Shown here one piece after another: positions 1 through 7,643 of a stretch of 39,630 nucleotides of DNA. Every line of letters starts with the position of its first letter. Within the stretch, counting starts at the first letter, position 1. This stretch comes from DAONLM01 sp035406685. Its GTDB lineage: Bacteria > Spirochaetota > GWE2-31-10 > MWDO01. The stretch spans positions 1-39,630 of the forward strand of contig DAONLM010000003.1 of NCBI GenBank assembly GCA_035406685.1, given 5' to 3'. The notes beneath the pieces are model-generated. The model was not told the DNA's origin. It made no database searches and saw only the letters and a program-made list of their open reading frames with translations. A program made the translations under genes and the position numbers.

Positions 1-399
1 TTAGAAAATCCTTTACAATCTTTTATGTAATTTACAAAAAATTTACTTTAATAAAGAAAACTAAAGAATTAACTCTTTAGCAAATTTTTTTATTCAGATA
101 TCTGCCTTAGTATTATAAAATTTTTTATATCTTGTTTATTTTAGTTAATAAAGTAGTTCGTATTTTCATTATGTTATAATAAAATTTTGAAATAATATGA
201 TACTTTTTTTAAAAAATCGCTGAAAAATAAAGTTATTCCAGTATTTTTACCGGAATTATTTCAAGCATCCTTACCAGAAAAAATAAGAAGTAATATTATT
301 TTAATCATTTTCAGCGATTGTGGATTTTTGTCATTTAATGGTGGGATTATCTTATATATAATTTATTTTGCTTAACAGAAGGCTGAATAAATAAAGAAA
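1..399. other. Gene-free AT-rich segment downstream of the glycosyltransferases
   Basis: I find no confident gene in these 399 bases. The segment is extremely AT-rich. It holds a perfect 12-bp inverted repeat (AATCGCTGAAAA at 215-226 and its complement at 308-319) that encloses a smaller hairpin at 235-256. On the plus strand a reading frame without stops runs from roughly 190 to the TAA at 373-375 and has protein-like composition (for example PELFQASLPEKIRSN), but it has no convincing start or ribosome binding site. It could be a decayed gene fragment, a small mobile-element remnant, or the 3' structure of the glycosyltransferase transcript. Confidence 0.5.
215..319 (-). repeat. 12-bp perfect inverted repeat enclosing an inner hairpin; possible terminator
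   Basis: The arms are 215-226 and 308-319. Inside them, 235-243 pairs with 248-256 with one mismatch across a TTTT loop. Read on the minus strand, the outer stem ends in a run of T residues (CAGCGATTTTTT), so the structure could end transcription of the lpd/glycosyltransferase operon, although the enclosed loop of about 80 nt is long for an intrinsic terminator. I see no target-site duplication that would prove a mobile element. Confidence 0.35.
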
Positions 400-1476
400 T
401 CAAATTTTACTTACTACTTTATAAAATCTTTTTGCTAAAAAAGAGAGAGAATACTTTTCGTTAATAGCATTCTTAAAATTCACTATTTTAAAATTATTCT
501 CAACATAAAAAAGGCATTCCGATAATTTATCTATATCATAAGGTGAGGTAAAAAAAGAATTTTCATAGTAAAACATTGTTTCATAATAAACTGGTATTGA
601 AGAAAGTATTACCGGCACCCCCCAGAATGCTGCTTCAATCACTGGATATCCAAATCCCTCTATTTGAGAAAGTGATATAAAACCAGAACAGTCTCTGTAT
701 AATTTATGCAATTCTATATCATTTATATATCTTAAATATTTGATATTATTAACTGGGTCAAGACCATCCTCTTTTGCGCCAATTACATACAAATGATTTT
801 TCCCGCCATTTTCTCTGTATTTAATAAAAGCTTTTATTACCTTGTCATATCCTTTATGGGGATATTTTGAATAAAATGTAAGAAAATAGGGCTTTGTTTC
901 TCTCTCTTTTTCTAAATAAATAAAATTATCAAGTTCAACTCCATTATATAAGATATCCACTTTATTAAAAATTTCTTTATCTTTATAAAGATTTAATATA
1001 CTTAAAAAAGTATTTGAAGAGATAAATATAACTTTATCAGATTTATTAATAGATCTTTTTATTTTATTCCAAATAAATAGAGATTTAAGATTGCGATTAT
1101 TTTTCCAGAAATAATAAGGTATTATATCATGTACTATCAATATCTTTTTGTTTGGAATATTACAAAGAAAGTATCCTCTCGGGAAAAATACTATACTCTC
1201 TCTGTCTATTAAGGAAGATAGATCGTTTTTCAATACATTAAAATAAGTAAAATTATCTTTTATATCTTTATCAATTGTAATTATATCAAATCTTTTATCA
1301 TCAAGTAAAAAATTATAAGAATCAATATCATTTTTTATAATTATTATTTTAAAATTAAGATTAATACTATTATCTCTTTTTATACCAGTAAATAAATTAT
1401 AGACATATCTATATATTCCAAAACTTGCTCTTAATGCCTTCTTACTTATACCAATACAGTCAACATATATATTCAT
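400..1476 (-). CDS. Glycosyltransferase, GT4 (GT-B fold) family
   Basis: This 358-residue protein has the layout of a retaining GT-B glycosyltransferase that moves a sugar from a nucleotide donor. The C-terminal donor-binding half carries the family E-x7-E signature in EGFGYPVIEA (Glu273 and Glu281), followed by GVPVILSS. The stretch YNGVELDNF near residue 177 and HDIIPYYF near 116 are typical of the GT4 core. There is no signal peptide or membrane helix, so it should act in the cytoplasm or at the inner face of the membrane. The ATG at 1476 has an AAGGGG ribosome site, and the gene lies 13 nt after the fucosyltransferase-like gene, so the two are probably cotranscribed. A role in lipopolysaccharide, exopolysaccharide or protein glycan synthesis is inferred; donor and acceptor are unknown. 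Confidence 0.85.
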   Translation of the reverse strand: MNIYVDCIGISKKALRASFGIYRYVYNLFTGIKRDNSINLNFKIIIIKNDIDSYNFLLDDKRFDIITIDKDIKDNFTYFNVLKNDLSSLIDRESIVFFPRGYFLCNIPNKKILIVHDIIPYYFWKNNRNLKSLFIWNKIKRSINKSDKVIFISSNTFLSILNLYKDKEIFNKVDILYNGVELDNFIYLEKERETKPYFLTFYSKYPHKGYDKVIKAFIKYRENGGKNHLYVIGAKEDGLDPVNNIKYLRYINDIELHKLYRDCSGFISLSQIEGFGYPVIEAAFWGVPVILSSIPVYYETMFYYENSFFTSPYDIDKLSECLFYVENNFKIVNFKNAINEKYSLSFLAKRFYKVVSKI

Positions 1477-1489
1477 GAGAAACCCCTTA

Positions 1490-2359
1490 TTATAACGTCT
1501 CTATTATTTTAAAATCATCCAGTTTTATTATTTCATTAGAATTTTTTATATATCTATGAGGCTTTTTTCCATAATAAGAAGCCCATAGGTTAAAGGTGCT
1601 AACAGGTCCTATTATATAATCACAAGATGCCATTCTATATATATCGAGTATCATATCCCCCTCTGATAGAATCACATTTAGCCCTTTATCTTTATAATAA
1701 TCAATGTTTATCTTTTCATCAGAAAATATTATAAAAAGAGTATTTTTATTAGCAAAAATATTTTTCAATTGGCTTAAATAATTAAAATATACTTCATCTG
1801 AAAAATAATATTTGCCATTCTGCCATTCTTTATAATCACCTCTTCTTATATGAACTCCAACAAGAATATCATACTTTTCTTTCAAGGGATTTATAAAATT
1901 TTCTATTTCTCTCTTGTATTGATCCACTGGTTCAAAATAACTGACAATTGTCGTATAATGCTTTTTAACATTTTCATAATCTCTAAAATTCCAGCCTTTT
2001 ATAAATATATATTTCTTCCTTAAATTAGCAAATTCTGAAATAAAAAAGTCATTTTCATCTGTATACGTAAAGAATAACAAATTGCCAATATTAAATTTAA
2101 AATTCTTTTTAATAAACTTAGACTGGATCTTAAAAATAAAGAATAAAAATGCTGGAAATTTAGAATCTTTATCATTAGATAAAAAACAGGGGATATCTTG
2201 CTTATGACTACCTTTAAAATAGCAAGCATATTTTTTAAAATCTGGATTATAAATATTAAGACCATATTCTTTACCAGAAGCGATAAAATGAGAATACTGG
2301 ATTATTCTATTTGCAAGCTGACCAAAACCTTCAATAATTATTGTATTTTTATTAGTCAT
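1490..2359 (-). CDS. GT11-like (alpha-1,2-fucosyltransferase family) glycosyltransferase
   Basis: This protein of 289 residues shows the family signature HIRRGDY at residues 170-176, an N-terminal GQLANRIIQY resembling the GxLGNQxFQY motif of GT11 enzymes, and a C-terminal GPVSTFNLWASYYG (251-264) resembling the NSTFSWWAAYLG region. GT11 enzymes transfer fucose from GDP-fucose to a glycan; that this one uses fucose is an inference. I chose the ATG at 2359 rather than an in-frame ATG at 2410 because AGGAAG lies just upstream and because this start overlaps the lpd stop by 8 nt (ATGACTAA), a usual translational-coupling arrangement. The longer start would put 17 extra residues inside the lpd reading frame. 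The downstream GT4 gene is probably in the same transcript. Confidence 0.78.
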   Translation of the reverse strand: MTNKNTIIIEGFGQLANRIIQYSHFIASGKEYGLNIYNPDFKKYACYFKGSHKQDIPCFLSNDKDSKFPAFLFFIFKIQSKFIKKNFKFNIGNLLFFTYTDENDFFISEFANLRKKYIFIKGWNFRDYENVKKHYTTIVSYFEPVDQYKREIENFINPLKEKYDILVGVHIRRGDYKEWQNGKYYFSDEVYFNYLSQLKNIFANKNTLFIIFSDEKINIDYYKDKGLNVILSEGDMILDIYRMASCDYIIGPVSTFNLWASYYGKKPHRYIKNSNEIIKLDDFKIIETL

Positions 2360-3716
2360 ATTCTTCCTGAACAATGTCAAAAATAGTCTCTGATATAGAG
2401 GGATGAGCATATATTACATTTAAAATTCTATCAATTGTAAGATCATTAGTAGAAACCAATAATAAATTATGAATAATCTCAGTTGCATCTACTCCTAATA
2501 TCCAGCAGCCGATTATTTTATCTTTATGCGTTACTATTTTAATGAATCCCTCTGTTTTGTCAATAGCATTTGCCTTGCCATTTGATTTAAGAAAAATCTT
2601 TAATATTTTACAGTCAGGATATAAACTTTTGGCTTTACTCTCTGTTAAGCCAAAACCAGAAATCTGTGGCTCTGTATATATACAGAATGGTATCAAATTC
2701 CTATCTAATTGAGGGACATCTTTATTAAGAATATGATAACTTGCTATTTTTGCTTCCCTGTATGCAACATGCGCAAGTAATGGTGACTCAGCAACAACAT
2801 CACCCACTGCATAGATATCCGGGTTTGTTGTCTGCATAAATTCATTTACAAGAATAAAACCATTTTTTGTGGCAACATTTAGACCTTCAAGGTTTAAATT
2901 CTTTGTATTGGGACTTCTTCCCATTGCCACAAGAACATATTCTGATAATACGTCTAATTCTTCACCATTTTTTTGATACTTTACAGAAAGATAATTTTCT
3001 TTTGAAGATATAGAAAGCACCTTTGCCTCAACTATTGTCTTGATTTTGTTTTTTCTAAAAATTCTTTCGAGACTCTTGCCACACTCTTCATCCATATTAT
3101 AAAGTAATACTGGGAAGTATTCTAAAAGTGTAACATTACTACCAAAAGCATTAAATATATATGCAAATTCAACTCCAATTGCACCACCGCCTATTATTGT
3201 TATTGATTCTGGAATTTTTTCTAAAAATAGTGCCTCTGTACTTGTTAAAATATTTGGGCTATTATTATCTTTTAAAAGAAATGAATAATCTTTATTTTTA
3301 GAGCCAGTTGCTATTATAATCTTTTTTGTCTTTATAATTTCATTGTTTACCAATACCGTGTTTTTATCAATAATCTTTGCTTCCCCTTTATAAATTACAA
3401 CCCCATATTTTTTAAATAGAAATTCAATGCCTCGAACAATATTTGTAGAAATCTCTGTTAGTCTTTTATTAATTGTGACTCTATCAATTGTCGCATTCTC
3501 TATCTTTATGCCAGAAATTTCATTATTATTCTTGATTTTTGAATAATATTCAGCGATATTAATAAGAGATTTTGTTGGAATACAACCAATATTAAGACAA
3601 ACTCCGCCGATCTTTTCCTTTTCAATTATTGCAACCTTTAAACCATTTTTAGCACAAAGGTTGGCAGCTGTATAGCCACCAGGTCCAGCACCTATAATAG
3701 TAACATCAAATTCCAT
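2352..3716 (-). CDS. lpdA: Dihydrolipoamide dehydrogenase (E3 component)
   Basis: This 454-residue FAD- and NAD-dependent disulfide oxidoreductase reoxidises dihydrolipoyl groups for 2-oxoacid dehydrogenases or the glycine cleavage system. The FAD-binding GAGPGG (9-14), the redox pair Cys40/Cys45 in CLNIGCIP, the NAD-binding GGGAIGVEF (176-184), the second FAD motif TNPDIYAVGDVV and the C-terminal His438/Glu443 dyad in AHPSISE are all present, and the length is normal. The ATG has an AAGGAT site. No E1, E2, H-protein or lipoate genes are nearby; instead two glycosyltransferases follow, so the complex it serves cannot be read from this window. The conserved His-Pro-Ser motif and CxxxxC argue for Lpd over mercuric or glutathione reductase. 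Confidence 0.93.
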   Translation of the reverse strand: MEFDVTIIGAGPGGYTAANLCAKNGLKVAIIEKEKIGGVCLNIGCIPTKSLINIAEYYSKIKNNNEISGIKIENATIDRVTINKRLTEISTNIVRGIEFLFKKYGVVIYKGEAKIIDKNTVLVNNEIIKTKKIIIATGSKNKDYSFLLKDNNSPNILTSTEALFLEKIPESITIIGGGAIGVEFAYIFNAFGSNVTLLEYFPVLLYNMDEECGKSLERIFRKNKIKTIVEAKVLSISSKENYLSVKYQKNGEELDVLSEYVLVAMGRSPNTKNLNLEGLNVATKNGFILVNEFMQTTNPDIYAVGDVVAESPLLAHVAYREAKIASYHILNKDVPQLDRNLIPFCIYTEPQISGFGLTESKAKSLYPDCKILKIFLKSNGKANAIDKTEGFIKIVTHKDKIIGCWILGVDATEIIHNLLLVSTNDLTIDRILNVIYAHPSISETIFDIVQEEYD

Positions 3717-3746
3717 AAAAAATCCTTATTATTTTTTTTAAAAGAT

Positions 3747-3752
3747 CTTATA
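3747..3752 (-). promoter_or_regulatory. Candidate extended -10 box for the lpd operon
   Basis: The minus strand reads TGATATAAG here, which is a TGn extension plus TATAAG (5 of 6 matches to TATAAT). The -35 region is poor. The expected start would leave a leader of about 24 nt before the lpd ATG. Because a strong terminator precedes it, the operon should need its own promoter, but the match alone is weak. Confidence 0.35.
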
Positions 3753-3962
3753 TCATATAATTTCATTTTTGAATAGATAGAAAATATATTTTTAATCTTT
3801 TTCCAGAAAGAAATGATTTTAAAAAAAATTCTTCTTAAAAACTTGTAAAAGAATTTTCCCTAAACTCTGACAAAAATTCATATAAAAGAAGCGATGTTTA
3901 TATAAGATACATATTTTGCTATGAGAAAATCGAACTAATATAAAATTGCTATAAAATATAAA

Positions 3963-3987
3963 AAGGCTATCATCTCCTGATAGCCTT
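3963..3987 (-). terminator. Rho-independent terminator after rplQ
   Basis: A perfect 10-bp stem (AAGGCTATCA and its complement) closes a 5-nt loop. On the minus strand it is followed by TTTTATATTTTAT. It lies 25 nt past the rplQ stop and ends the S10-spc-alpha transcript. The rest of the 295-base rplQ-lpd gap shows no gene. Confidence 0.9.
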
Positions 3988-4011
3988 CCGATTATCTTTA
4001 TAGTAAAAAAT

Positions 4012-4845
4012 TTACCCCTCTATTATCTCACTATTTTTAACAACAGATTTAATAAACTCTATATCCTTAATACATTCCTCTTTAGTTGCATACCCCTTAT
4101 CTATAGAGCCAACAATTTCACCTGTTTCTGACTTTAATCTAAATACAAATTTTTCTTCTGCATCAAGATAAATTTCAACTTTAGGACCCGTAACTTTTTT
4201 AACTTCTTCTGCTTCTAAATCAACAATCTCTACTTTATCAATAATATCTTTAATAAGTTCTATAGATTTAACTACCTCATCTTTTGATTTATATTTTTCG
4301 CCCTTTAACTTTACATTGCCAGAACTATCAACAAAATTAAAAGTATAATTATCATTCTCCGAATAAACATAGAATGATTCCTTCTCTATTTTAACACTCT
4401 TTGCTTCAACCTTTTCTTTTTTAGAAGTATCTAATTTCTTTTCTACATCTTTTTTCTTCTTTTTCTTCTTATCCGACTTAGCAGTATCTATCTCTGGTAA
4501 AATTTCTAAAATAGCAAGATCAGCTCCATCCCCTTTTCTCTTGCCTAATTTATATATTCTTGTATAACCACCATTTCTATTAACAAATCTTGGTCCAATT
4601 TCATCGAATAATCTTTTTAACATAGCCTTATTTTTAATCAATCTATTTACTATTCTGATATTAGATAAGGTCTTCTCCTTTGCCCTTGTTATAATCTTTT
4701 CAACAATTCTTCTTATCTCTTTTGCCTTCACAACAGTAGTAGTAATTCTCTCATGTTTTAAGAGAGATTCAATCATATTTCTATATAATGCTCTTCTATG
4801 AGAATGTGTTCTATTTAATTTTTTAAATTTTTCTAAATGATTCAT
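4012..4845 (-). CDS. rplQ: Ribosomal protein bL17 fused to two DUF1508 (YegP-like) domains
   Basis: Residues 1-118 are a normal bL17, a large-subunit protein near the exit tunnel (N-terminal KFKKLNRTHSHRRALYRN, then NGGYTRIYKLGKRKGDGA). The usual bacterial protein ends near here, but this one has 277 residues. A Lys-rich linker (about 119-155, including seven consecutive Lys) leads to two related units, 156-210 and 221-275. The second unit (VEIYLDAEEKFVFRLKSETG, then GYATKEECIKDIEFIK) closely matches the DUF1508/YegP pattern of a short beta hairpin followed by a helix; the first is a more divergent copy (FYVYSENDNYTFNFVDSSG). The frame is continuous, with no internal stop and no second start signal, so it is one fused product. 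The ATG has AGGAG upstream, and rpoA ends 20 nt earlier. The function of the added part is unknown. Confidence 0.95.
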   Translation of the reverse strand: MNHLEKFKKLNRTHSHRRALYRNMIESLLKHERITTTVVKAKEIRRIVEKIITRAKEKTLSNIRIVNRLIKNKAMLKRLFDEIGPRFVNRNGGYTRIYKLGKRKGDGADLAILEILPEIDTAKSDKKKKKKKDVEKKLDTSKKEKVEAKSVKIEKESFYVYSENDNYTFNFVDSSGNVKLKGEKYKSKDEVVKSIELIKDIIDKVEIVDLEAEEVKKVTGPKVEIYLDAEEKFVFRLKSETGEIVGSIDKGYATKEECIKDIEFIKSVVKNSEIIEG

Positions 4846-4865
4846 AACCTATTCTCCTTTCTATT

Positions 4866-5888
4866 CTATTTTCTTTTTAATACTCTATTAACAACATCTT
4901 CCATGCCAAAAGTTAATTTATATTTGGCTAATTTCTCTTTTATTTCTAATAAAGATTTCTTACCAAAATGCCTTATTTTAGCTATCTTATCCTCACTTTT
5001 AGAAACAAGATCCCCTATTGTTTTTATATTAACTGTTCTTAAACAATTGGAAGCTCTTACAGACAACTCAAGTTCATCTATTGGGGTCTCAAAAAGTGTC
5101 TTTAAATCTTCATCTTCACTCTGCTGCTCTAACTCTTCTGCTTCGCCCTCTTCTTCAAAATTGATCAAAACCTGCAACTGCTCTTTTAATAACTTAGCAG
5201 CAGATCCAATAGCATCCTCTGGTAAAATTGTGCCATTTGTCCAAACCTCAAGTATCAATTTATCATAATCAGTTCTTTGCCCAACTCTTGTATTTGTAAC
5301 TTCATATTTTACCTTCTCTATAGGAGAATACATTGCATCAATCGGTATAGTATCAATTGTCTCTACATACTCCTCCTGTCTCTCTGCATCAACATATCCC
5401 CTACCCCAATCAATCTGAATATCCATCTCTATATCTGCTTTATCAGATAAAGTCATTATTGTAAGATCTTTATTTATTATTTCAATCGTATCATCAATCT
5501 GTAAATCCCCAGCCTTAACTACACCTCCTCCTTTTTTCTCTATGCTTATAGTTTTTTGTTCTATATCATCCAGTAATTTGACCTTGACATTCTTTAAATT
5601 ATTTATAACATCAAGAGTATCCTCATATACCTCTGGTATCTGTTCAAAACAGCTTGATAAAATCTTTACCTCCCCATTGCTGTTTTTTGTCTGGACCCTT
5701 ATAGCAGAAATAGCATATCCAGGAATTGAAGACAATAGTACTCTTCTCAAAACATTTCCAAAAGTATATCCAAACCCTTTTTCAAAAGGAGATATTATAA
5801 ACTTACCATAATTAGGAGTCTGTTCTTCTTTTTCATAAGTAATTGATTTAGGCTTTTTAAACCCCTTTAATAAAACCTTTTTATTCAC
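4866..5888 (-). CDS. rpoA: RNA polymerase alpha subunit
   Basis: This 340-residue subunit dimerises to seed assembly of RNA polymerase and contacts promoter UP elements and activators. The N-terminal domain shows ISPFEKGFGYTFGNVLRRVL and the GQRTDYDKLILEVWTNGT core. A Glu-rich linker (about 243-262) leads to the C-terminal domain, with IDELELSVRASNCLRTVNI and RHFGKKSLLEIKEKL, the two-helix-hairpin DNA-binding motifs. The start is GTG at 5888, with AGGAG six bases upstream; no better ATG is close. It follows rpsD and precedes rplQ, the standard alpha-operon order. Confidence 0.98.
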   Translation of the reverse strand: MNKKVLLKGFKKPKSITYEKEEQTPNYGKFIISPFEKGFGYTFGNVLRRVLLSSIPGYAISAIRVQTKNSNGEVKILSSCFEQIPEVYEDTLDVINNLKNVKVKLLDDIEQKTISIEKKGGGVVKAGDLQIDDTIEIINKDLTIMTLSDKADIEMDIQIDWGRGYVDAERQEEYVETIDTIPIDAMYSPIEKVKYEVTNTRVGQRTDYDKLILEVWTNGTILPEDAIGSAAKLLKEQLQVLINFEEEGEAEELEQQSEDEDLKTLFETPIDELELSVRASNCLRTVNIKTIGDLVSKSEDKIAKIRHFGKKSLLEIKEKLAKYKLTFGMEDVVNRVLKRK

Positions 5889-5977
5889 ATTTAACTCCTG
5901 CTTTTAAAATTTACCTCTCTGTAACAGAAAAAAATTGTTACATATTTAGGATTTAATAATCCAAAAATAAAAACTAA

Positions 5978-6628
5978 CTATTTAGAATACAATTCAACTA
6001 TCAACTGTTCATTGATATCTTTTAGGTCGATTATATCACTTCTTCTAGGTATCTGCTTTAATACACCTCTACCCTTTTCCACATCAAGTTCAAGCCATGG
6101 AACAACACCCTGACTGGAAAATAACTTTAAAGATTGCTGAATAACAGAAAGATTTAAATCCTTCTCTTTTACACTAACAACATCCCCCTCTTTTAACTGA
6201 TAGGAAGGAATATTTACAACCTTACCATTAACTTCTATATGTCTATGTAACACAATTTGCCTTGCCATATTTCTTGAAGTGGCGAAATGTAATCTATATA
6301 CAACGTTGTCAAGTCGTGTCTCTAATAATCTTATCAAATTATCACCCGTAACACCCTTCTGTTTACTAGCAATCTTAAAATATCTTCTAAACTGTCTTTC
6401 TAAAATTCCATACATCTGTTTAAGTTTTTGCTTCTCTTTTAACTGAATACCATAACCAGAAGTTTTCTTTATTCTTAAACCTGGAGCTTTACCCGGAGGA
6501 CCTTTTCTTAATAAATTTTCCCTTTTATCAATAGGACATTTAATAGATAAACATCTCTCACCTTTTAAAAAAAGTTTTTGATTTTCTGCTCTACATCTTC
6601 TACATTTTGCTTGTAAATATCTTGCCAT
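5978..6628 (-). CDS. rpsD: Ribosomal protein uS4, zinc-binding form
   Basis: This 216-residue primary 16S-binding protein of the small subunit has the N-terminal zinc-type pattern with Cys9, Cys12, Cys26 and Cys31 (CRRC, then CLSIKC), followed by RKGPPGKAPG and the S4 RNA-binding domain (RLDNVVYRLHFATSRNMARQ, then HIEVNGKVVNIPSYQLKEGD). S4 is a known autoregulator of alpha operons in other bacteria; I saw no clear pseudoknot upstream of the operon here. The ATG has GAGGTG upstream. The 89-base gap to rpoA contains only a weak 6-bp hairpin (5921-5941). Confidence 0.98.
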   Translation of the reverse strand: MARYLQAKCRRCRAENQKLFLKGERCLSIKCPIDKRENLLRKGPPGKAPGLRIKKTSGYGIQLKEKQKLKQMYGILERQFRRYFKIASKQKGVTGDNLIRLLETRLDNVVYRLHFATSRNMARQIVLHRHIEVNGKVVNIPSYQLKEGDVVSVKEKDLNLSVIQQSLKLFSSQGVVPWLELDVEKGRGVLKQIPRRSDIIDLKDINEQLIVELYSK

Positions 6629-6656
6629 CTTACACCTCTTTTAAATTTATACTATT

Positions 6657-7058
6657 TTAAACTCTTCTTCTCTTTTTAGGCCTGCACCCATTATGAGGAA
6701 CAGGTGTAATATCTTTAATAAGAGTAATTTTTAAACCAACATGGTCAAGGGCTCTTATAGCAGCCTCTCTTCCTACACCAGGACCTTTTACATAAACTTC
6801 AACCTCTTTTAAACCATAACTATCTATTGCCTTTTTAGCAGCAGTCTCTGCTACAAGCTGAGCTGCAAAAGGGGTAGCCTTTTTAGCACCTCTAAATCCA
6901 CTTAAAGACCCAGAAGAACTCCAAGCCAGAGTATTCCCCTTACTGTCTGTTACGGTTATAATTGTATTATTAAAAGATGCCTGAATATAAACTTTTCCAA
7001 TACCTATTGTTCTTTTTTCTTTTTTCTTATTCTTAGTAGTTGTTGTAGTCTTACTCAA
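6657..7058 (-). CDS. rpsK: Ribosomal protein uS11
   Basis: This 133-residue small-subunit platform protein is recognised by VYIQASFNNTIITVTDSKGN, WSSSGSLSGFRGAKKATPFA and the C-terminal PHNGCRPKKRRRV. The N-terminus has a Thr/Lys-rich tail of about 16 residues. The start codon is TTG at 7058: there is no ATG in frame before the conserved core, and GGAG sits seven bases upstream. It lies between rpsM and rpsD, as in the usual alpha operon. Confidence 0.97.
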   Translation of the reverse strand: MSKTTTTTKNKKKEKRTIGIGKVYIQASFNNTIITVTDSKGNTLAWSSSGSLSGFRGAKKATPFAAQLVAETAAKKAIDSYGLKEVEVYVKGPGVGREAAIRALDHVGLKITLIKDITPVPHNGCRPKKRRRV

Positions 7059-7103
7059 TTATTAACTCCTCTATATTAAAATATATTTTATAATATACCC
7101 AAA

Positions 7104-7469
7104 TTACTTTTTCTTTCCAGCAACAGTCTTTCTCTTTCCCTTTCTTGTTCTTGCATTAGTCTTGGTTCTCTGCCCTCTAACTGGCAATCCCTTTCTGTGT
7201 CTTAAACCCCTATAACAACCAATATCCATTAGTCTCTTTATGTTCATCTGAACAATACCACGTAATCTACCCTCAATATCATACTCATTCTCAATTACCT
7301 TTCTTAGCTCATTTATTTCTGTCTCTGTAAGATTATTGGCTCTTGTCCCAAGTTTAACCTTTGCCTTTTCACATATAGTCTTTGCATTTGACCTACCTAT
7401 ACCATATATATAAGTAAGAGCAATCTCTATTGGTTTATTTGGTAAATCTATACCTGCAATTCTTGCCAT
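7104..7469 (-). CDS. rpsM: Ribosomal protein uS13
   Basis: This 121-residue protein of the small-subunit head contacts the large subunit and P-site tRNA. ARIAGIDLPNKPIEIALTYI, IYGIGRSNAKTICEKA and the basic C-terminal tail GLPVRGQRTKTNARTRKGKR are diagnostic. The ATG has AAGGAG upstream. It directly follows rpmJ and starts the rpsM-rpsK-rpsD-rpoA-rplQ string. Confidence 0.98.
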   Translation of the reverse strand: MARIAGIDLPNKPIEIALTYIYGIGRSNAKTICEKAKVKLGTRANNLTETEINELRKVIENEYDIEGRLRGIVQMNIKRLMDIGCYRGLRHRKGLPVRGQRTKTNARTRKGKRKTVAGKKK

Positions 7470-7499
7470 TATAAATCTCCTTATCTATTTAATTAAAAA

Positions 7500-7613
7500 C
7501 TATTTTTGTCTCTGTTTATGTCTTGGATTCTCACAAATTACTCTAATAACACCCTTTCTTCTAATAACTCTACATTTATCGCAAATTGGTTTTACACTTG
7601 CTCTGACTTTCAT
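7500..7613 (-). CDS. rpmJ: Ribosomal protein bL36, zinc-binding form
   Basis: This 37-residue reading frame, MKVRASVKPICDKC followed by RVIRRKGVIRVICENPRHKQ, is a complete bL36. Zinc ligands Cys11, Cys14, Cys27 and His32 are intact. AAGGAG lies upstream of the ATG and the stop is TAG. It sits directly between secY and rpsM. In many bacteria adk, map and infA lie between secY and rpmJ, and none of them is here. Confidence 0.97.
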   Translation of the reverse strand: MKVRASVKPICDKCRVIRRKGVIRVICENPRHKQRQK

Positions 7614-7643
7614 AAAAATCTCCTTTTTTTTCAAAAAATTAAT

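Noticed and set aside
4837..5268. Plus-strand open frame opposite rpoA
   Set aside because: It lies almost wholly antisense to rpoA, has low-complexity Ser/Leu-rich translation and no ribosome site; it is a shadow of the conserved gene.
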